Below are positions 44,399 to 56,802 of a DNA stretch of 64,000 nucleotides, in pieces. Location: the NCBI GenBank assembly GCA_963971425.1, contig OZ020517.1:23260462-23324461 (forward strand), written 5' to 3'. A model generated the notes under the pieces. It made no database searches. It was not told the origin of the DNA and was given only the letters and a program-made list of their open reading frames with translations. A program made the translations under genes and the position numbers. Each line of letters starts with the position of its first letter. Position 1 is the stretch's first letter. The stretch comes from Bryoerythrophyllum caledonicum (Eukaryota > Streptophyta > Bryopsida > Pottiales > Pottiaceae).

Positions 44399-46770
44399 AT
44401 ATAACAAATAAACGCACGTTAAAGAGGCTGAATATAAGCTTGACAATTTCATAAATATTTAGCAATAATATAGCTATACAAATATTATGTATAAATGTAT
44501 ATAAATACATATATAAAGATGTATAAATGTATGTATATATGTCTATATACCTACAAGAACATATCTAGATGTATTTAAATAATTATTTATATAGCTAAAA
44601 ATATTCAGTTAAATATATATATAAACAAATGTCTATATAGCTAGGTGTCTCTAGCTATATGTCTTGATACAATCTTATCAATAAAATTAATATATTTGAA
44701 AGTATCTTTAGCTATATATAACTATTATTCATTTTATAATCATATGTTTAAATACATTTAGCTATATGTCTTTACAAATTTAAACATTGTTTTAATTAAC
44801 TCAATGTCATTCATTAGTTCAAATGTTTAGATGTCTTAGCCAAATCAAAACATGTGTCTATGTGAAGATATTTCCCATTAAAACACATGAAGCTATAGAC
44901 AATTTTAGCACAATGCCTTTGAAAAAAAACATAGCTATATCATAAAATCTATTATAAAAGAGATTGATGACTTTCAAACTTCTATAATGAATCATATGTA
45001 TTCTAAAAATTTGCTTGAACAATAAATAGGTTTTATGTTTATGTGTAAGTAAATTGAAAATGATGTTTGATTCGTATTTGATCTACATTATGAAAATAAA
45101 TGTAGAGATTTTTTTTGTATGGTCTTAAATTCTTTTGTAATCAAATGTCTTAAAATTTTAATTTTAACTCATCAAATTGTGAAAAGACAAAAGTACAAAA
45201 TTGGATTTATTTAAATTTTCATCATTTAAAAATAACTTCAAACAAAAGTTACAGTGACCCTATTTATACGTATAATTCCATATTGATTAGAAAAGTGGTA
45301 TATCTTCTAAAATCTACAACACTTACTACTAGTACACATTGACTTTAAATCCTAAAATTTGTTTGAGCAACCTTTGGATGTTAGATTTTGATTCAGTTAA
45401 ATTTTATATAGTTAGATATTAAAATTAGACATTTTATTTCCATCAAAATTAGACAAAACAAAATATCAACAAAAATCTTAATTTTGTAAAACATCATCTC
45501 AACATTAATGAATTAACTTTCTTTTTCCTCTTTAATAAGACTTTCAATATAACTCAAGTACCTTAGTACTATACGTATTTTATTGTGTTATATTTTTAAC
45601 AAAAAATTGGTTTGAGACACAAATATGGAATGGCATGAAGAAAACATCTTCCCATGTACTTTATACGGACCCTTGTGGCATCACGGCAATGCCACCCACC
45701 ACTCCTAACAATAGGATGTTGTATATAGATTAACTAAACTCATACTTACCATGTGCAAGGAACTTTTTAACCATCTTCCCCGAGACACCCACAATATTCC
45801 ACTCATCAATGATAAACATTTCAAAAAATGCAAATCACAAGATTTTTGAAGTTTTTTTCTTCCCAACCTCAAGCTTTGTATTCAAACGGGTAATGTTTAA
45901 AGTAACTTGTTACTTCACCCTGTTACCTAGCTAAAGCCCTTCATGGAATACTTTAATTGGATTTCCAAGTGCTTCTTTATTAGCTTCAAATGCAAATTTT
46001 TGCGCTTCTTACTCAAACGTAAGCACCACTATCTTGTAAATTCTTAGTTCATTGCCCTCCTCATGAATCACAACAAATAAACGCTGCGCATGTTAAACAA
46101 GCTAGACATAAAAACTGGCATTTATATAAACTCTTTGCTTTATAGCTATATTTACATTTAAAATCTAAAGACATATAAATGTCTATACAAATGTTTATTT
46201 AACTACATACATATAACTAAATGTATTCAAATATGAGTATATATAGCTAAAATCGTCCAACTAAATGTATATAAACCAATGTTTGCATGGCTAGATGTCC
46301 TTAGGTTTATGTCCTAATACAATCTTATTGATTAAATGGATTTATTTTAAACCGTATTTAATTTTAGGTATATTTTTAGCTACATAGACATGTGTTCAAA
46401 TTCAAATAGTTGTATGTCTTCACCTATGTAGACATTTGTTTTAATAACTAAATGTCATCAATTGGAACAAATGCTTAGATGTTTTAACATAAGTAAGACA
46501 TGAATCTATTATATTACATTAATTGATGAAACACATAAAGCTATAGACATTTTTAGCACAATGTCTAATAAAACATATGTGTAGCTATATTCTAAAATGA
46601 ATCATAAAAGAAATTGTGATTTTCTTGTACAATAATTTTTAATAATTTTCTTGTATAGTAAATCATTTTTTTATTTATGTGTGATTAAATGAGAATGGTG
46701 TTGAATCCTTATTTGACGTGTTTTATTGAAATGAATTTAAAGAAAACAAAATTAAGCAACTGAAGGTTTC

Positions 46771-47340
46771 ATCCACAACTAGTTGAAAAATCCCTATAGA
46801 AAAATCTTTTTAGATAAGGTAGCAAAATTTCCATGTCCTAGGATCTATTCCCATTTTGCATCAATATAATTTTAATTTTCAAAACCTTCACTATTACCAT
46901 ATTGACCTTTAAAATCTACTTAATTTTCACTTAACAAACACTAAGCATAAATGGAAACACCCAATGATCTACATTCAAATGATAAATTTCATAACCATAT
47001 TGACAATACCTTGTAGCGTGAAAGCCCAAGGAACCTAAACTGTTTGGTAAGACCCAAGTCATTTTAAACTTTTAAAGGTGCTTATTTATGGGAAAATTCC
47101 TCCCTCACTTTCTTCAGACGTGGAGTCTAGTAGAAAAGACATTTTTGGTTTAATAAAATCAAGAAAATGGTCAAAATTCTCATTACATAAAAGATTCTAG
47201 CTCAAGCACCGGCGCATAAAAAATTCATGTATAGAAACCTAGGTGAAAATTTGAGTTAAAAACTCCAGATGAAATTTTTAGGTAAAGGAATTGGATAAAA
47301 ATTTGATGTGAAAGATTTCATGATAATAGAAGTTCTTGTT
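46771..47340. other. AT-rich spacer
   Basis: No coding region, terminal repeats or RNA genes seen. Confidence 0.55.
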
Positions 47341-48421
47341 TCAACCCCTAAATTTACCACCAAAAATACTTCAAAATTGTTGATTCTGGTGCAATTAGTA
47401 TTGAAGAAAACATAAAGTTTTATTTTGGATTTTAAGTGTAGGATCTCAATTAAGACTTACTTAGAAAAATACTCACAATTTTTTTAAAAATTTGACTGCA
47501 CAAGTTGAAAGATTATTGTGTTTGAAGTAGAGGATACGGTTCATTTTCTTCCCTACGTTGAGTGGATTGGTAGACTTTGTCTTCACTTGGTGTCAAAATT
47601 TTGCACTACGCAACATCTAAATTTATACCACCATGTTAAGCATGATATTAGTTTCTTGTACCAAGGTTATTGAGTGAGTACATGTACTCAAGGTACCCCT
47701 TGTAGTCCAAGTACACGGAGTACACGTATTCATACTCCAAGTACACCGAGTACATGTATTTGCACTCAGAGTACAAATACATGTACTTCATACTCAATAG
47801 CCCTGCCTTGTACACCAACTTTTAGAAGTAGAAAAGGGGTGTAGCATGCATATTCAAAACAATTGTGCAAGGAGTGGATCTTCAAAAATTGTCAATTCGC
47901 ATTTGATTTTTTGTAACTATACATGTTTTAGAATGAGAATTGAAATGGTCAATAGGGAAGTTACACCACGTCTTGCAGGAGGAAAATGAAAAAATAAAAA
48001 ACATAAAGATTCCTAGTTCTTATGTAGAAAAGAAGAAGTTTTTAGGTATCTTGCTAGACAATCTATGGCTATGTATGAAAATGTTTGACTTGGATTAATA
48101 TGCTATTTTCCACTAAAGACAAGGTTTTGTTTTACTGTAGGGGAGGAAATAATTTTAGTTCCCAGTTTTGAATATCTCACATTTAATAATTTGTCCTAGG
48201 AAAAGTTTTTGAAGTTGCGTGACATGCCCGTTCTCGAGGAGTTTTCCTTTGACATGACATAACTTTTGCATTAAATGTCTACTCTAGGAAGAAATTGCAC
48301 TCACACAAAGCTTTTGGTAATGTCCATCTACAATAACAATTCCTAAGAATAATGCTCTAAATTGATACCATAGAAACCTGCCCAAACCCACAAGAGTCCC
48401 TCGTGAAAATTTAGGAGTTAA
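47341..48421 (+). mobile_element. piggyBac-like element of the 24245/54905 family, with a hAT mini-insertion
   Basis: Left end TCAACCCCTAAATTTACCACC, right end ATTTAGGAGTTAA (TTAA 48418-48421). Internal sequence parallels 54905-55843 in order (GTGGAT...TTCACTAGGTGTC, TTAAGCATGAT, GGGGTGTAGCAT). The alignment is broken only by the 144-bp insertion at 47662-47805. Confidence 0.82.
47662..47805. mobile_element. 144-bp hAT-like mini-element nested in the piggyBac-like copy
   Basis: Flanked by TCTTGTAC (47654-47661) and CCTTGTAC (47806-47813), an 8-bp duplication with one mismatch. Ends CAAGGTTATTGAGT / CAGGGCTATTGAGT are hAT-like. The interior is built from repeats of AGTAC words (GTACATGTACT, AGTACACGGAGTACACG). 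The sister piggyBac-like copies lack it. Confidence 0.85.
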
Positions 48422-48653
48422 TCTAGTTGCTTAGATATTGTCAAGTTTTAAATATTTTAATGAAAAACATGTTCCACACCTCCGCAAAAGTTTGGGTTTC
48501 TATTGTTGTACATACCAAACTTCCGTGGAGAGGCCGACCTCTCGGCGCCAAAACCTTCAAAAAGTGATGCCATATAGGCACTCTAAATGCCCTCAATCAT
48601 CTCAACCCTTGGTCCGGGTGTGAAAGCCCAAGGCCAATTTTGAGGCACTACAC

Positions 48654-48986
48654 CAGCCCTTCTTTTTTTTGTCGATATGGAGCCAAATTGCAAAAATAAT
48701 TCCCCCCAAAAAAGAATATTTCCAAAAAAATGGAAAACTTATGATTTCATGTCGCCAAAACTTCATTGATGGCCGTTGCCATATCGCCATATTGCCACTA
48801 CTGAACAACCGGGACTCCATCCTATCGCCAAAAAGAATATACAGTTCAATGTTTATGGAGATGAATTCTTCAAATATGGATAGTTCTGGAGAAAATTTGG
48901 TATTGTATGGTTACAAAAGAGAGCCAGAAATGCTATAGCTCCCTAGCCTCTGCGGCTAACACACTCAAACGAAAAAATAAGGGCTG
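48654..48986. mobile_element. hAT-like MITE (family A), copy 2, 333 bp
   Basis: Duplication CACTACAC (48646-48653) / CTCTACAC (48987-48994), one mismatch. Ends CAGCCCTTCTTTTTTTTG and, on the other strand, CAGCCCTTATTTTTTCG. Strongly similar to 30784-31121 throughout. Confidence 0.88.
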
Positions 48987-48994
48987 CTCTACAC

Positions 48995-50244
48995 CAATCA
49001 ATTGCTAGTAGCACTCGGCATCTCAACTCTTGGTCCAAGTGTGAAACCCTCTTAGAAAAACAATTTCAAGTCGTTGATGATTACCTCGAAGTGGTCCCAG
49101 GCAACAGAATCGCACCGACTGCCCAACAGTCCCACGCGCACAACATCGTATAAATCATCAATTTTACCTGAGTCGCTTACGCTCAACGCCCACTGCAACC
49201 AACGATTCTCTCCAGACGAACCAGTCTCCCCTGTCCTCGTTGAGGTCGCTCCGTCCACTTTCCAACGATACCCGGATGATAACAGCGTTATGTACCCCTG
49301 ATGCCCGGCTATTACTCAGGTGGGCGACAGCGATTCTTGTGTTCGACGCCCACAAACCACTTCCATTCGTCACCGCTCTCCGTTGCCCGCGACGATCATC
49401 CAACGTCCACACGCAGTCGTCGTCGCTGAGGCGAAAACCTAGAAACACGCCATGAAGCTCTGTTTTCTCGTGGTTTTTTCTCGCGCGTTGCTGGTGCTGG
49501 GACGATCTCGTCCGCCATAGCCAGAGCTTGCCTGGCGTCCTGTTCAGAGAGAGCCTCACGCGCCGCCCTATCCGGGTACGATTTCGTTTCCTGCGCTCAT
49601 CTTGCTTACAGGAGATCATTCTATGATTACAGATGGGCTTCGTGAGGGAGTGAGTTCAGTAAGGTGTGGCGGTAATTTGAGGTTGGGGATTCTTCTCGTT
49701 TCTAGGCGTTGCAAATTTTCTGTCGTGAGGGAGTGATTCGTGTGTTGTGACGGGGAATTTGAGGTTTCTTTTCGTTTAGTTTTGGATGAATTTTCGTGTG
49801 TGAATGAAGGGAGCGTTGTGGTTTTTTTTTGTTTTCAAATTTTGTTTTCTGTTTTTCCCGGATGTCGGCGATGGATCGGTTTGGAGCTGCTTGCGTTTTT
49901 TTTGTTGATTGATGTGGAGTTTGGATGGGCGGCAGAACTAGATCGGAATTTTTTGCACTTTTACACTTGGAGGCGATTGTGAGATTCGTTTGTAGAAGTG
50001 TTTGTGTTAATTTTTGAGTTCAAAATTCAGAATGGTTAGAAATTCATTTTTGGTTACGTTTTTGGTTGTAGTGTTTGCTTTTGCGGCGAATTGCTTTGGA
50101 TTTGTGGTGTTGTGAGAGTTCTGCTTGAGTTAGGGATTGAGAGCTGATTGTGATGATGATGATGATGCTGGAATTGGTGGCAGTGCACTGAATGTTGAGG
50201 AGTGATTCTTGCAGAAGGGGGTTGAGGAAGCACGCGTGCTCACG
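48995..50244 (+). promoter_or_regulatory. UBC12 upstream region and 5' UTR
   Basis: 49080-49600 is relatively GC- and CpG-rich, as at promoters of widely expressed plant genes; from 49620 on the DNA is T/G-rich like a leader intron. GTCCGCCATAGCCA at ~49510 also occurs at ~31408, just upstream of the TMEM147 homologue. A (GAT)n run lies at ~50151-50167. Reading frames on both strands in 49164-49619 look like by-products of base composition. Confidence 0.5.
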
Positions 50245-51862
50245 ATGATTAAGCTATTTAGTGTGAAGCAGAAGCAAAAAGAAGATGCGAAGAACAACAA
50301 TGGCCGTCCCATCAAGAAGCAAAGTGCTGGTGAATTGCGGGTCCAGAAAGGTCCTGATTTATGCTTCCATTCTCTCAGTCCAGCTTAATAGTTTACGTTA
50401 CGAATGTGATTCGGCAGTTGGTTTGTTACTTGGCTTCGGGTTTGCAATTCTGCAGTGTGCAATAACAAAAATCCACTGTTTCTTTGGCCTTCTAGATTTT
50501 CTTGTGGTCCTTCTAGCCTTTGTTGTCTGTCCTGGTCTGGTTTAAGTTATTCTTGAGTGCAAACTGCTTTTGAGCTTTAGGCGCTTCTTCTTTTGCTTGA
50601 AAGCCGGTACCGATTGAAGTTTCAATATGATTCTGAGCAGGGTTAACAAGGGCCTGTTTATATTGCAGATATAAGTGAGTTGAATTTGGCCAAGACTATC
50701 GCTATACACTTCCCAAATGGCAAGGATAATCTCCTCAGCTTTGAGATCACCATCCGACCAGATGAAGGCTACTACCAGTGAGTGGCTATAAGCAACTTCC
50801 TTACTTATTTCCATGTTCGTATGGTTCGTCTAAACCTCTTTGGTCCTCGTAAGATTTCAGCCGCTTTCTGAGGTCAGGGGATATTGAATTTGAGGAACCT
50901 TCGCTGTTGCGTGTTTCTGGATGTCTCTTGGTATGAAATAATATACATTACCGGCACGGAGCTGACATTTCATCTTGTTGGATGCTACTCGTGTGCTTTT
51001 GCAGAGGTGGCACATTCATCTTCAGTTTCTCTATCTCACAGGTGTACCCGCATGAAGCACCGAAGGTGAAATGCAAGACCAAGGTGAGGGCAGTTTCGAA
51101 GGGATTCAGGTCCTTTCTGTCTGCGTGCGTTGGTTTCATTCTTTTGCTTCGGATGAGGACATTCTTAAGTTACTAGTGACCTGAAAATCCAGCCTCGTAA
51201 AACTGTTCATTTTCTTTGCATTTGTTTTTGGAAAACTTACTCGTGATCGATGGGAGCATCATTGGTGCAGGTATACCATCCTAATATAGATCTGGAGGGC
51301 AATGTCTGTTTGAATATTCTCCGTGAGGATTGGAAACCTGTTCTCAGTATCAACTCCATCATTTATGGCCTTCAATATCTTTTCTTGGTAAGGTCTCCTT
51401 CACATGTCAGTTGGCCGAAATTGACTCTTATCTCTCCGAAATTGATTCTTATATCTTATCGTGACAATGCTCACACCAAATATTGAACAAGTTTGCAGCA
51501 ATTCACGCGTAATAGATCTTCGACACTCGATTTTGTGCGTGAGAATTGAAATACTCCAATCACAACTTGCAACTTGTCAACTGTGCATTCTCCCTGTCTA
51601 CTTGGCACCCTAATTCAGCAAAACATAATATCGTATCAGATGTTACTTCTGGTTTTCTTTCATACGGGATGTTTAGTTTGAAAACTATTATGGTTGGTGG
51701 CTAATCATAGTTTTTCTTTTTCAGGATCCCAATCCAGATGATCCTCTCAATCACGAGGCTGCAGAGGTTTTGAGGGACAACCCGCGTCAGTTCGAGCAAA
51801 GTGTGCGAAGATCAATGGCTGGTGGTTATGTTGGCGGGACTCATTTTCCTCGATGCATTTAG
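50245..51862 (+). CDS. UBC12: NEDD8/RUB-conjugating enzyme E2 (UBC12), 182 aa, five exons
   Basis: Exons 50245-50350, 50669-50777, 51005-51083, 51271-51387, 51725-51862, all with GT-AG introns; lengths sum to 182 codons plus TAG. The N-terminal tail [16 protein letters not shown] has the hydrophobic Met-Ile/Leu-Phe anchor that docks on the NEDD8 E1, followed by [19 protein letters not shown]. The E2 core shows [54 protein letters not shown] with catalytic Cys111, and ends [15 protein letters not shown]...FPRCI. The enzyme receives NEDD8/RUB1 from AXR1-ECR1 and passes it to cullins, activating SCF-type ubiquitin ligases, in nucleus and cytosol. Length and every motif match the family (about 184 aa). 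The gene looks intact; a leader intron may lie upstream. Confidence 0.97.
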
Positions 51863-52640
51863 ATCACAATTAGTATGTGGCAATATTAAGGTTTGGAAGG
51901 TACGGTTCCTGAATGGTGAAAGTTAATTTCACTTGCGCTTACGTGCCATTAGAGTGTGAAAGTGTCTCAGGTTGCTATCTACCATGCAGAGAACCAATGA
52001 GACCCATTAATCTTGGGTCTTGAGAATGGCTCTTTTTTGCACAGGTAGTTGATACAACATTATTGTTTGCATTAACGTTCTTATGAGTGGAACTCCCGTG
52101 CACAATGGAGAGATCTACAGGCTGGATGGATGGTCAAGTATTTCACTGGTACGGTGAGGAAATTTCTCTCTCGAGTGTCTCGTGCCTGAATCGTGGTGTT
52201 AGAACAAGTGCCATGTCATGGAAGATATCAGCCGGTTTACAAACTGTGCATTTTTTTGCCATACGGGAAAGTTAAACTTGGTGATGCTGAGTATCTTCTG
52301 CAGAAAGAAACCCGCAAAAGATGTGTTGGCTAATGATGGAATGAGGGGATCAGAATACCAGGCGAAAAACTGTTTTTAGTGGCAGCGATATCACCATTTT
52401 GAAGAGGCAAAACCACACGCTTGTGAGTTATCTGGAGCAAGTAGAAAAAGCAAGCTGCTTCTGGTTGTAAATCCAGCTTCCACATTCCAAGCATGAGTGC
52501 ATCATTGTTGTATGTAAAGATCTGTTTGGGAGTGATGAGTCAAGTTGCTTACTTATGGTAGAGTTTCTGTTGGTTATGCTGCAGTAACCCTTCAGTGTCC
52601 AGAGTGGCTCGAAGCAAAGAGCTCTCAGTGAACCATAAGT
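51863..52640. other. 3' flank of UBC12
   Basis: Non-repetitive sequence after the stop; the 3' UTR lies here but its end cannot be placed. The frame 52087-52275 has no recognisable feature. Confidence 0.55.
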
Positions 52641-54303
52641 TAGCCCTGCTTTAGGGTACATTTTAAGTTTGGGCAGGTTTCTAAAAATCTAATTTTGGAA
52701 ACTTTACTGAGAAAAGGCATATTGGTTATCTTTGTGGGGTTTCTTTTTTCTTACGAACTTAAAGGGGAATAGTTATGGTGCTTTAAATGATTAAAGCTCG
52801 ACTCTAGGGCAACTAGGATATTGTAGAGTTGAATAGTACATTTTAAAAGTTGGGTTGCAATGAAGGAAAATTCTTGGCAGCCGTCATTTGTTTTTACTTT
52901 GGAATACATAGAAATTAAGGATTTCATTTTTTCCATAATCTATATTTTCCTTGATAGAAGGCATGATGATTTCTTTTGCCATTTATATCCAACTATTATT
53001 CATGCAATTAAATAATAAAATTTCCATGCTAAAGAAATGGCCATGTTCTATACCCCTCATACATAAAACATTTTTTTTCTTATCCTAAATCCATCAACTA
53101 TTTGTGATTATTGGTGTGTAATGACCTAACATAAGGTAGAACATATTCCAAAAAAATCATGGAATAGAGTTTTCCTCAAAGTCGTGTTTTGCCATGGTGG
53201 CTAGCCTAGGTTAGGCAAAAAGAGAGGGTGCGGTAGGATGTGCGGATATTGTGTCTTTTTCTAAACACAAACTCAATATGAGATCTATATGTGGAAGTTT
53301 TCGGGAGGTTTAGAAATCTCACCCTGCGTATTTCTTGGACCATAGGTTGGCATTCCTTGAATAGTACTACAGTGTCCACAAGCTCCACCTCGACTACTAA
53401 GGTAGTGGTTGATATTCCCGCCCGAATTTCAAGTTTTCATATTTAGACTTGTGAAAGAAAAAATTTATGATTTTTGGATGCTTCGCAAAGCTATTGCAAA
53501 GGCATCCCAAAAAAGAAAACATTTTTTGAGCATTTTTACAATTTTCTATGAATTTTTAAGAACGAAGGCTTAGAGTGGCCAATAACCGCTCATAGAATCA
53601 TGGTGTTCATGAGAGGTTGGATTATGAAAATAGAACACTTGTGCACCAATTCGAACCAATCAGAAGTTCTCAATTTTCCCAAGCATGGGCGGAATTAGAA
53701 CAAGCTTGGACACTTTCTGAAGCCATGCTGGTTGGTTTCTAACACACAACCCGGGAATGTAGGGTGCGGCAGTTGGAACTGCACGGAAATATCAACCACT
53801 ACCTTAAGCCTAGGCCCCACATGCACATGTGCACCATTCGTACAACCCTATATAGACTCCTGAATTCTTGAATGCACTCTAAATTCAACCCAACATCCCC
53901 TAGTCACTCAACCTTTTAGGTTCCTCAATTTTGCCACTCCACATTCATGGCAACCAATCAAATCCAAGATACAGTATCTAATTCCGAGTCACCATGCCTA
54001 GTGCTTTCAAGAAAACTCTACTATGTATTGGAAAATAATGTCATTATTTCAATCAAAGTATGCTTATCATGTCCATGCAAGGTAGAAAAATTATGTTACA
54101 CCCTTTAATTGCATGTATCTTTCAATCCACATAGTCAAAGTGCACAAAAAAATTTGAGTGTCTTCTTGAAATACTAAAATTCAAAATTCTATAGTAAAAA
54201 AATGGTAAAAAATGAATCTAGATTAATCTCATAATATCTGGTCTTTAAGAGGTCAATTTTAGGGTGGTTCTTGTGAAACATAGTCATGTTCCTCTACGGG
54301 TTG
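52641..54303. mobile_element. Diverged piggyBac-like element interrupted by another insertion
   Basis: Parts 52740-53160 and 54060-54303 match 28081-28720 in order (GTAGAGTTGAATAGT, ATTCTTGGCA, GCATGTATCTTT, TTGAGTGTCTTCTTG). The right end GTTCCTCTACGGGTTGA (~54286) is a worn TTAA/CCC terminus. Segment ~53160-54050 is foreign and includes the inverted-repeat element 53399-53806. Confidence 0.5.
53399..53806. mobile_element. Inverted-repeat element, ~408 bp
   Basis: AAGGTAGTGGTTGATATTCCCG at 53399 (one base longer than shown in its partner match) and the complement of AAGGTAGTGGTTGATATTTCC at the right, ending ~53805. Target duplication is not clear. No coding capacity. Confidence 0.6.
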
Positions 54304-54350
54304 ACAAGACTAGTGTTGCCATGAATATTAGTAGTGGATGAAAACTCATG

Positions 54351-54507
54351 CCACATCGGTCTAAGATGACTCTAAACTACTTGGATGATAGTGTGAGATA
54401 CCCAAAGACATGAGGTTGCGGGTTCAATCCCTCACTATGAAGTCTTTTCTTGCTAGACGGGAATCGCCCCTAGTTGACTACAACTCCTGAGTGCAAAAAA
54501 ACAAAAC
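54351..54507 (+). mobile_element. Second tRNA-derived SINE, 157 bp, A-rich tail
   Basis: Flanked by ACTCATG at 54344-54350 and 54508-54514. Contains GGTTGCGGGTTCAATCCC (~54414), an excellent T-arm/B-box, and ends CAAAAAAACAAAAC. Unlike the SINE at 39594 it has no LINE-derived 3' end, so it would depend on a poly(A)-type LINE. Confidence 0.72.
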
Positions 54508-54904
54508 ACTCATGGACGTCTGGTGGGCGTAGCTGACAGATGGATGCAAAAATAATGATATGATCTATGAAGTGCAAATGGAGGCAGCGACGTACTTGAA
54601 AGTGAGTTCATTATTACAGCACCAGCCTTAAAGCGTGGTCCCACAATCCCCACTGTTCTTATGGCTGCTCCACAGTCTACACACAGAGACCAAGTGCTCT
54701 GAATAAACAATGATGTGTCTATATGATCACAGCCTCAAAGTCACCACACAATATTCCTGCACAAACTTACACACCAAATTGGGAACTTGAATTACATTCA
54801 CCACCTAGAGACCTCAGATTGACATATGCATCATTTCAATCCATTATGGGAGCCCAGGTTATCCCTTACACGTCAGTCGGGAACCATACATTCAGGCATG
54901 GATT

Positions 54905-55843
54905 TTAACCCCTAAAGGCCACGGGCATTTTCACACCAGGAACACTTCAAAACTTGCTCATTCTAGTGCAATAAGTAAGGAGGAAAACAAAAACTATAAT
55001 TTCTACTTCTAACCAAAGGATCTCAATCAAAACTTATTAAGTGAGGTCTTCTCAAAGTATCATAAACTTTGACCGCAAGGATTGAAAGATTATAGTGTTT
55101 GAATTCATTTTCTTCCGTGCGTTCAGTGGATCAACGGATTTTGGCTTCACTAGGTGTCGAATTTTTGCACTACACAAGGTCTAAATCCATTACCATTGTG
55201 TTAAGCATGATGTTAGTTCCTTACACACCAAATTTTAGAGGTAGAGGAGGGGTGTAGCATATTCAAAACAAGTGTGTAAGGAGTGGAGATTCAAAAATTG
55301 CCAATTCAAGTTATATTTTTTTGTGAACTTGATATGTTTTAGATTGATGATCCAAATGGTTAATAAGAAGGTTTACACCACATGTTGTTATGGAGAAAAT
55401 AAAAAGTAAAAAACTTGAAGATATCTAAGTTTTATTTGGAAAGGAATAAGTTTTTTTGGTACATTACCTCACAATGTGTGATAATGTGTGAAAATGTTTG
55501 ACTTGGGTTAAAATGCTATTTTCCACTACAGACAAGAATATGTTTTTGACAATATGAAAGGAAATAATATTACTTACGAGGTTTGAAAATCTCACATTCA
55601 AAAGAATGTCCTAGCAAAAGTTTTGGAGGTGCCCGACTTGCCTATACTCCGCGTTTGAAATTCAAAACCTTATAACTTTTTCATTAAATGTAAGATTCAG
55701 GAAAAAATTGTTCTCCGACAGAGGTTTTAGCAATGCCCTTCAACAGTAAACATTTCAAAGAGGAATGTTACAAATTGACACCATAAGAACAAGGCCAAAC
55801 CTTCAACATGCCATTTAATGACACTTGGTCCTTTAGCGGTCAA
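54905..55843 (+). mobile_element. piggyBac-like short element, 939 bp
   Basis: TTAACCCCTAAAGGCCAC at the left; TTGGTCCTTTAGCGGTCAA at the right (TTAA worn to TCAA). Same family as 24245-25177 and 47341-48421. Confidence 0.88.
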
Positions 55844-56802
55844 TATGTAGAATACAAAATTGTATTAAAGTTTAGCAAGACTTAGGGTTTGTTTGCACTT
55901 GGTATTAGGAATGGTGTTAGCAAATGAATCTAGTCTAAAGTTGCACCTAAATTCATTATGCTTACACCACTCTAACATTAGGTGTGAACTAACCCTTGCA
56001 CCTTTGTATTGAGGACACTCCAACTAAAAGTATTCTACACCTAAAATACTGTGGTCACCAACGGGCCGTCACAACAACTAAGGGTTATATACTCTCCTAA
56101 CCTCACATAATAATGTCAGCCTAATCTGCACGGTGACTTACAATGCCTGTTCATAACTTGCAACTTTTTAGGTAATGAATGTGTCTCTCGCCAACACCAT
56201 GTAGAAAGAAATGTGTAACAAGACATGGATACTATTCAGTGCATAAGTGTGAAGACATGTCTTCTGTTAACTTTATCACAGTTTGTAAATACATTAGTAA
56301 ACTCAGATTTTATCTTGCTATGTTTCATATGTCAAGATCAAAAGCACCACTTGAAAGGTCTTACCTATCACATGAATACCTAACTCATACCTCCTTCGGA
56401 AACATAACATTCCGCACCTTTTGCAACTAAACCCTTTGAGGGATACATGCCTATAGGTGGTCACTTTTGTAGTAATCTATGAATGGCTTTACCGATAGTT
56501 CATTGCTACCCGATCCATGAACTTTGGATACTTTGCGTGGATCTTTGTGCTTTCCATAAATCCGGTGAGACACTGCGTTGCAATATGACAGATTCATTGG
56601 AAAAGAGATTTGGTTTGGACCTAGCGGTATTTCCACTCAGGAAGCGCTCTCTTGTTTTGTGGTAGTTGGCTTTCACAAGTGGGCCATCCACATGCGGTAT
56701 GTGTGGACGCAACCCACCAGAGGGCTTCTGCATTGGACCATCAATATTTTAAGGCGAAGGTGCAAACGAGCCAACAATTTGGATACAAATATGCCGTCAT
56801 CC
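55844..56802. other. Spacer between two family copies
   Basis: 56440-56560 resembles 23660-23760 (ATAGGTGGTCACTTTTG, GGATCTTTGTG.TTTTC), another dispersed repeat. 56424 (AAACCCTTTGAGGG) may be a lone worn terminus. No gene. Confidence 0.45.

Larger units (their letters stand above)
42120..46770. repeat. Three diverged copies of a ~1.2-1.7-kb unit
   Basis: Unit 1 (~42150-43319), unit 2 (~44144-45840) and unit 3 (~45845-46770) share ordered words such as TTTAGCTATATAGACATG, AATTGGAACAAATG, 'AGACATTTTTAGCACAATGTCT' in pieces, and a block with 'AAACAAAATATCAACAAAAATCTT'. Units 2 and 3 start with the same minus-strand coiled-coil fragment. LINE copy 2 sits between units 1 and 2. The region is otherwise very AT-rich. 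Confidence 0.7.

Noticed and set aside
49164..49619. 151-codon minus-strand frame upstream of UBC12
   Set aside because: CpG-rich promoter-type DNA open on both strands; no motif and no splice context.
54414..54432. Possible tRNA gene (perfect-looking T-arm)
   Set aside because: No matching acceptor stem or anticodon arm; target duplication and A-rich tail make it a SINE.
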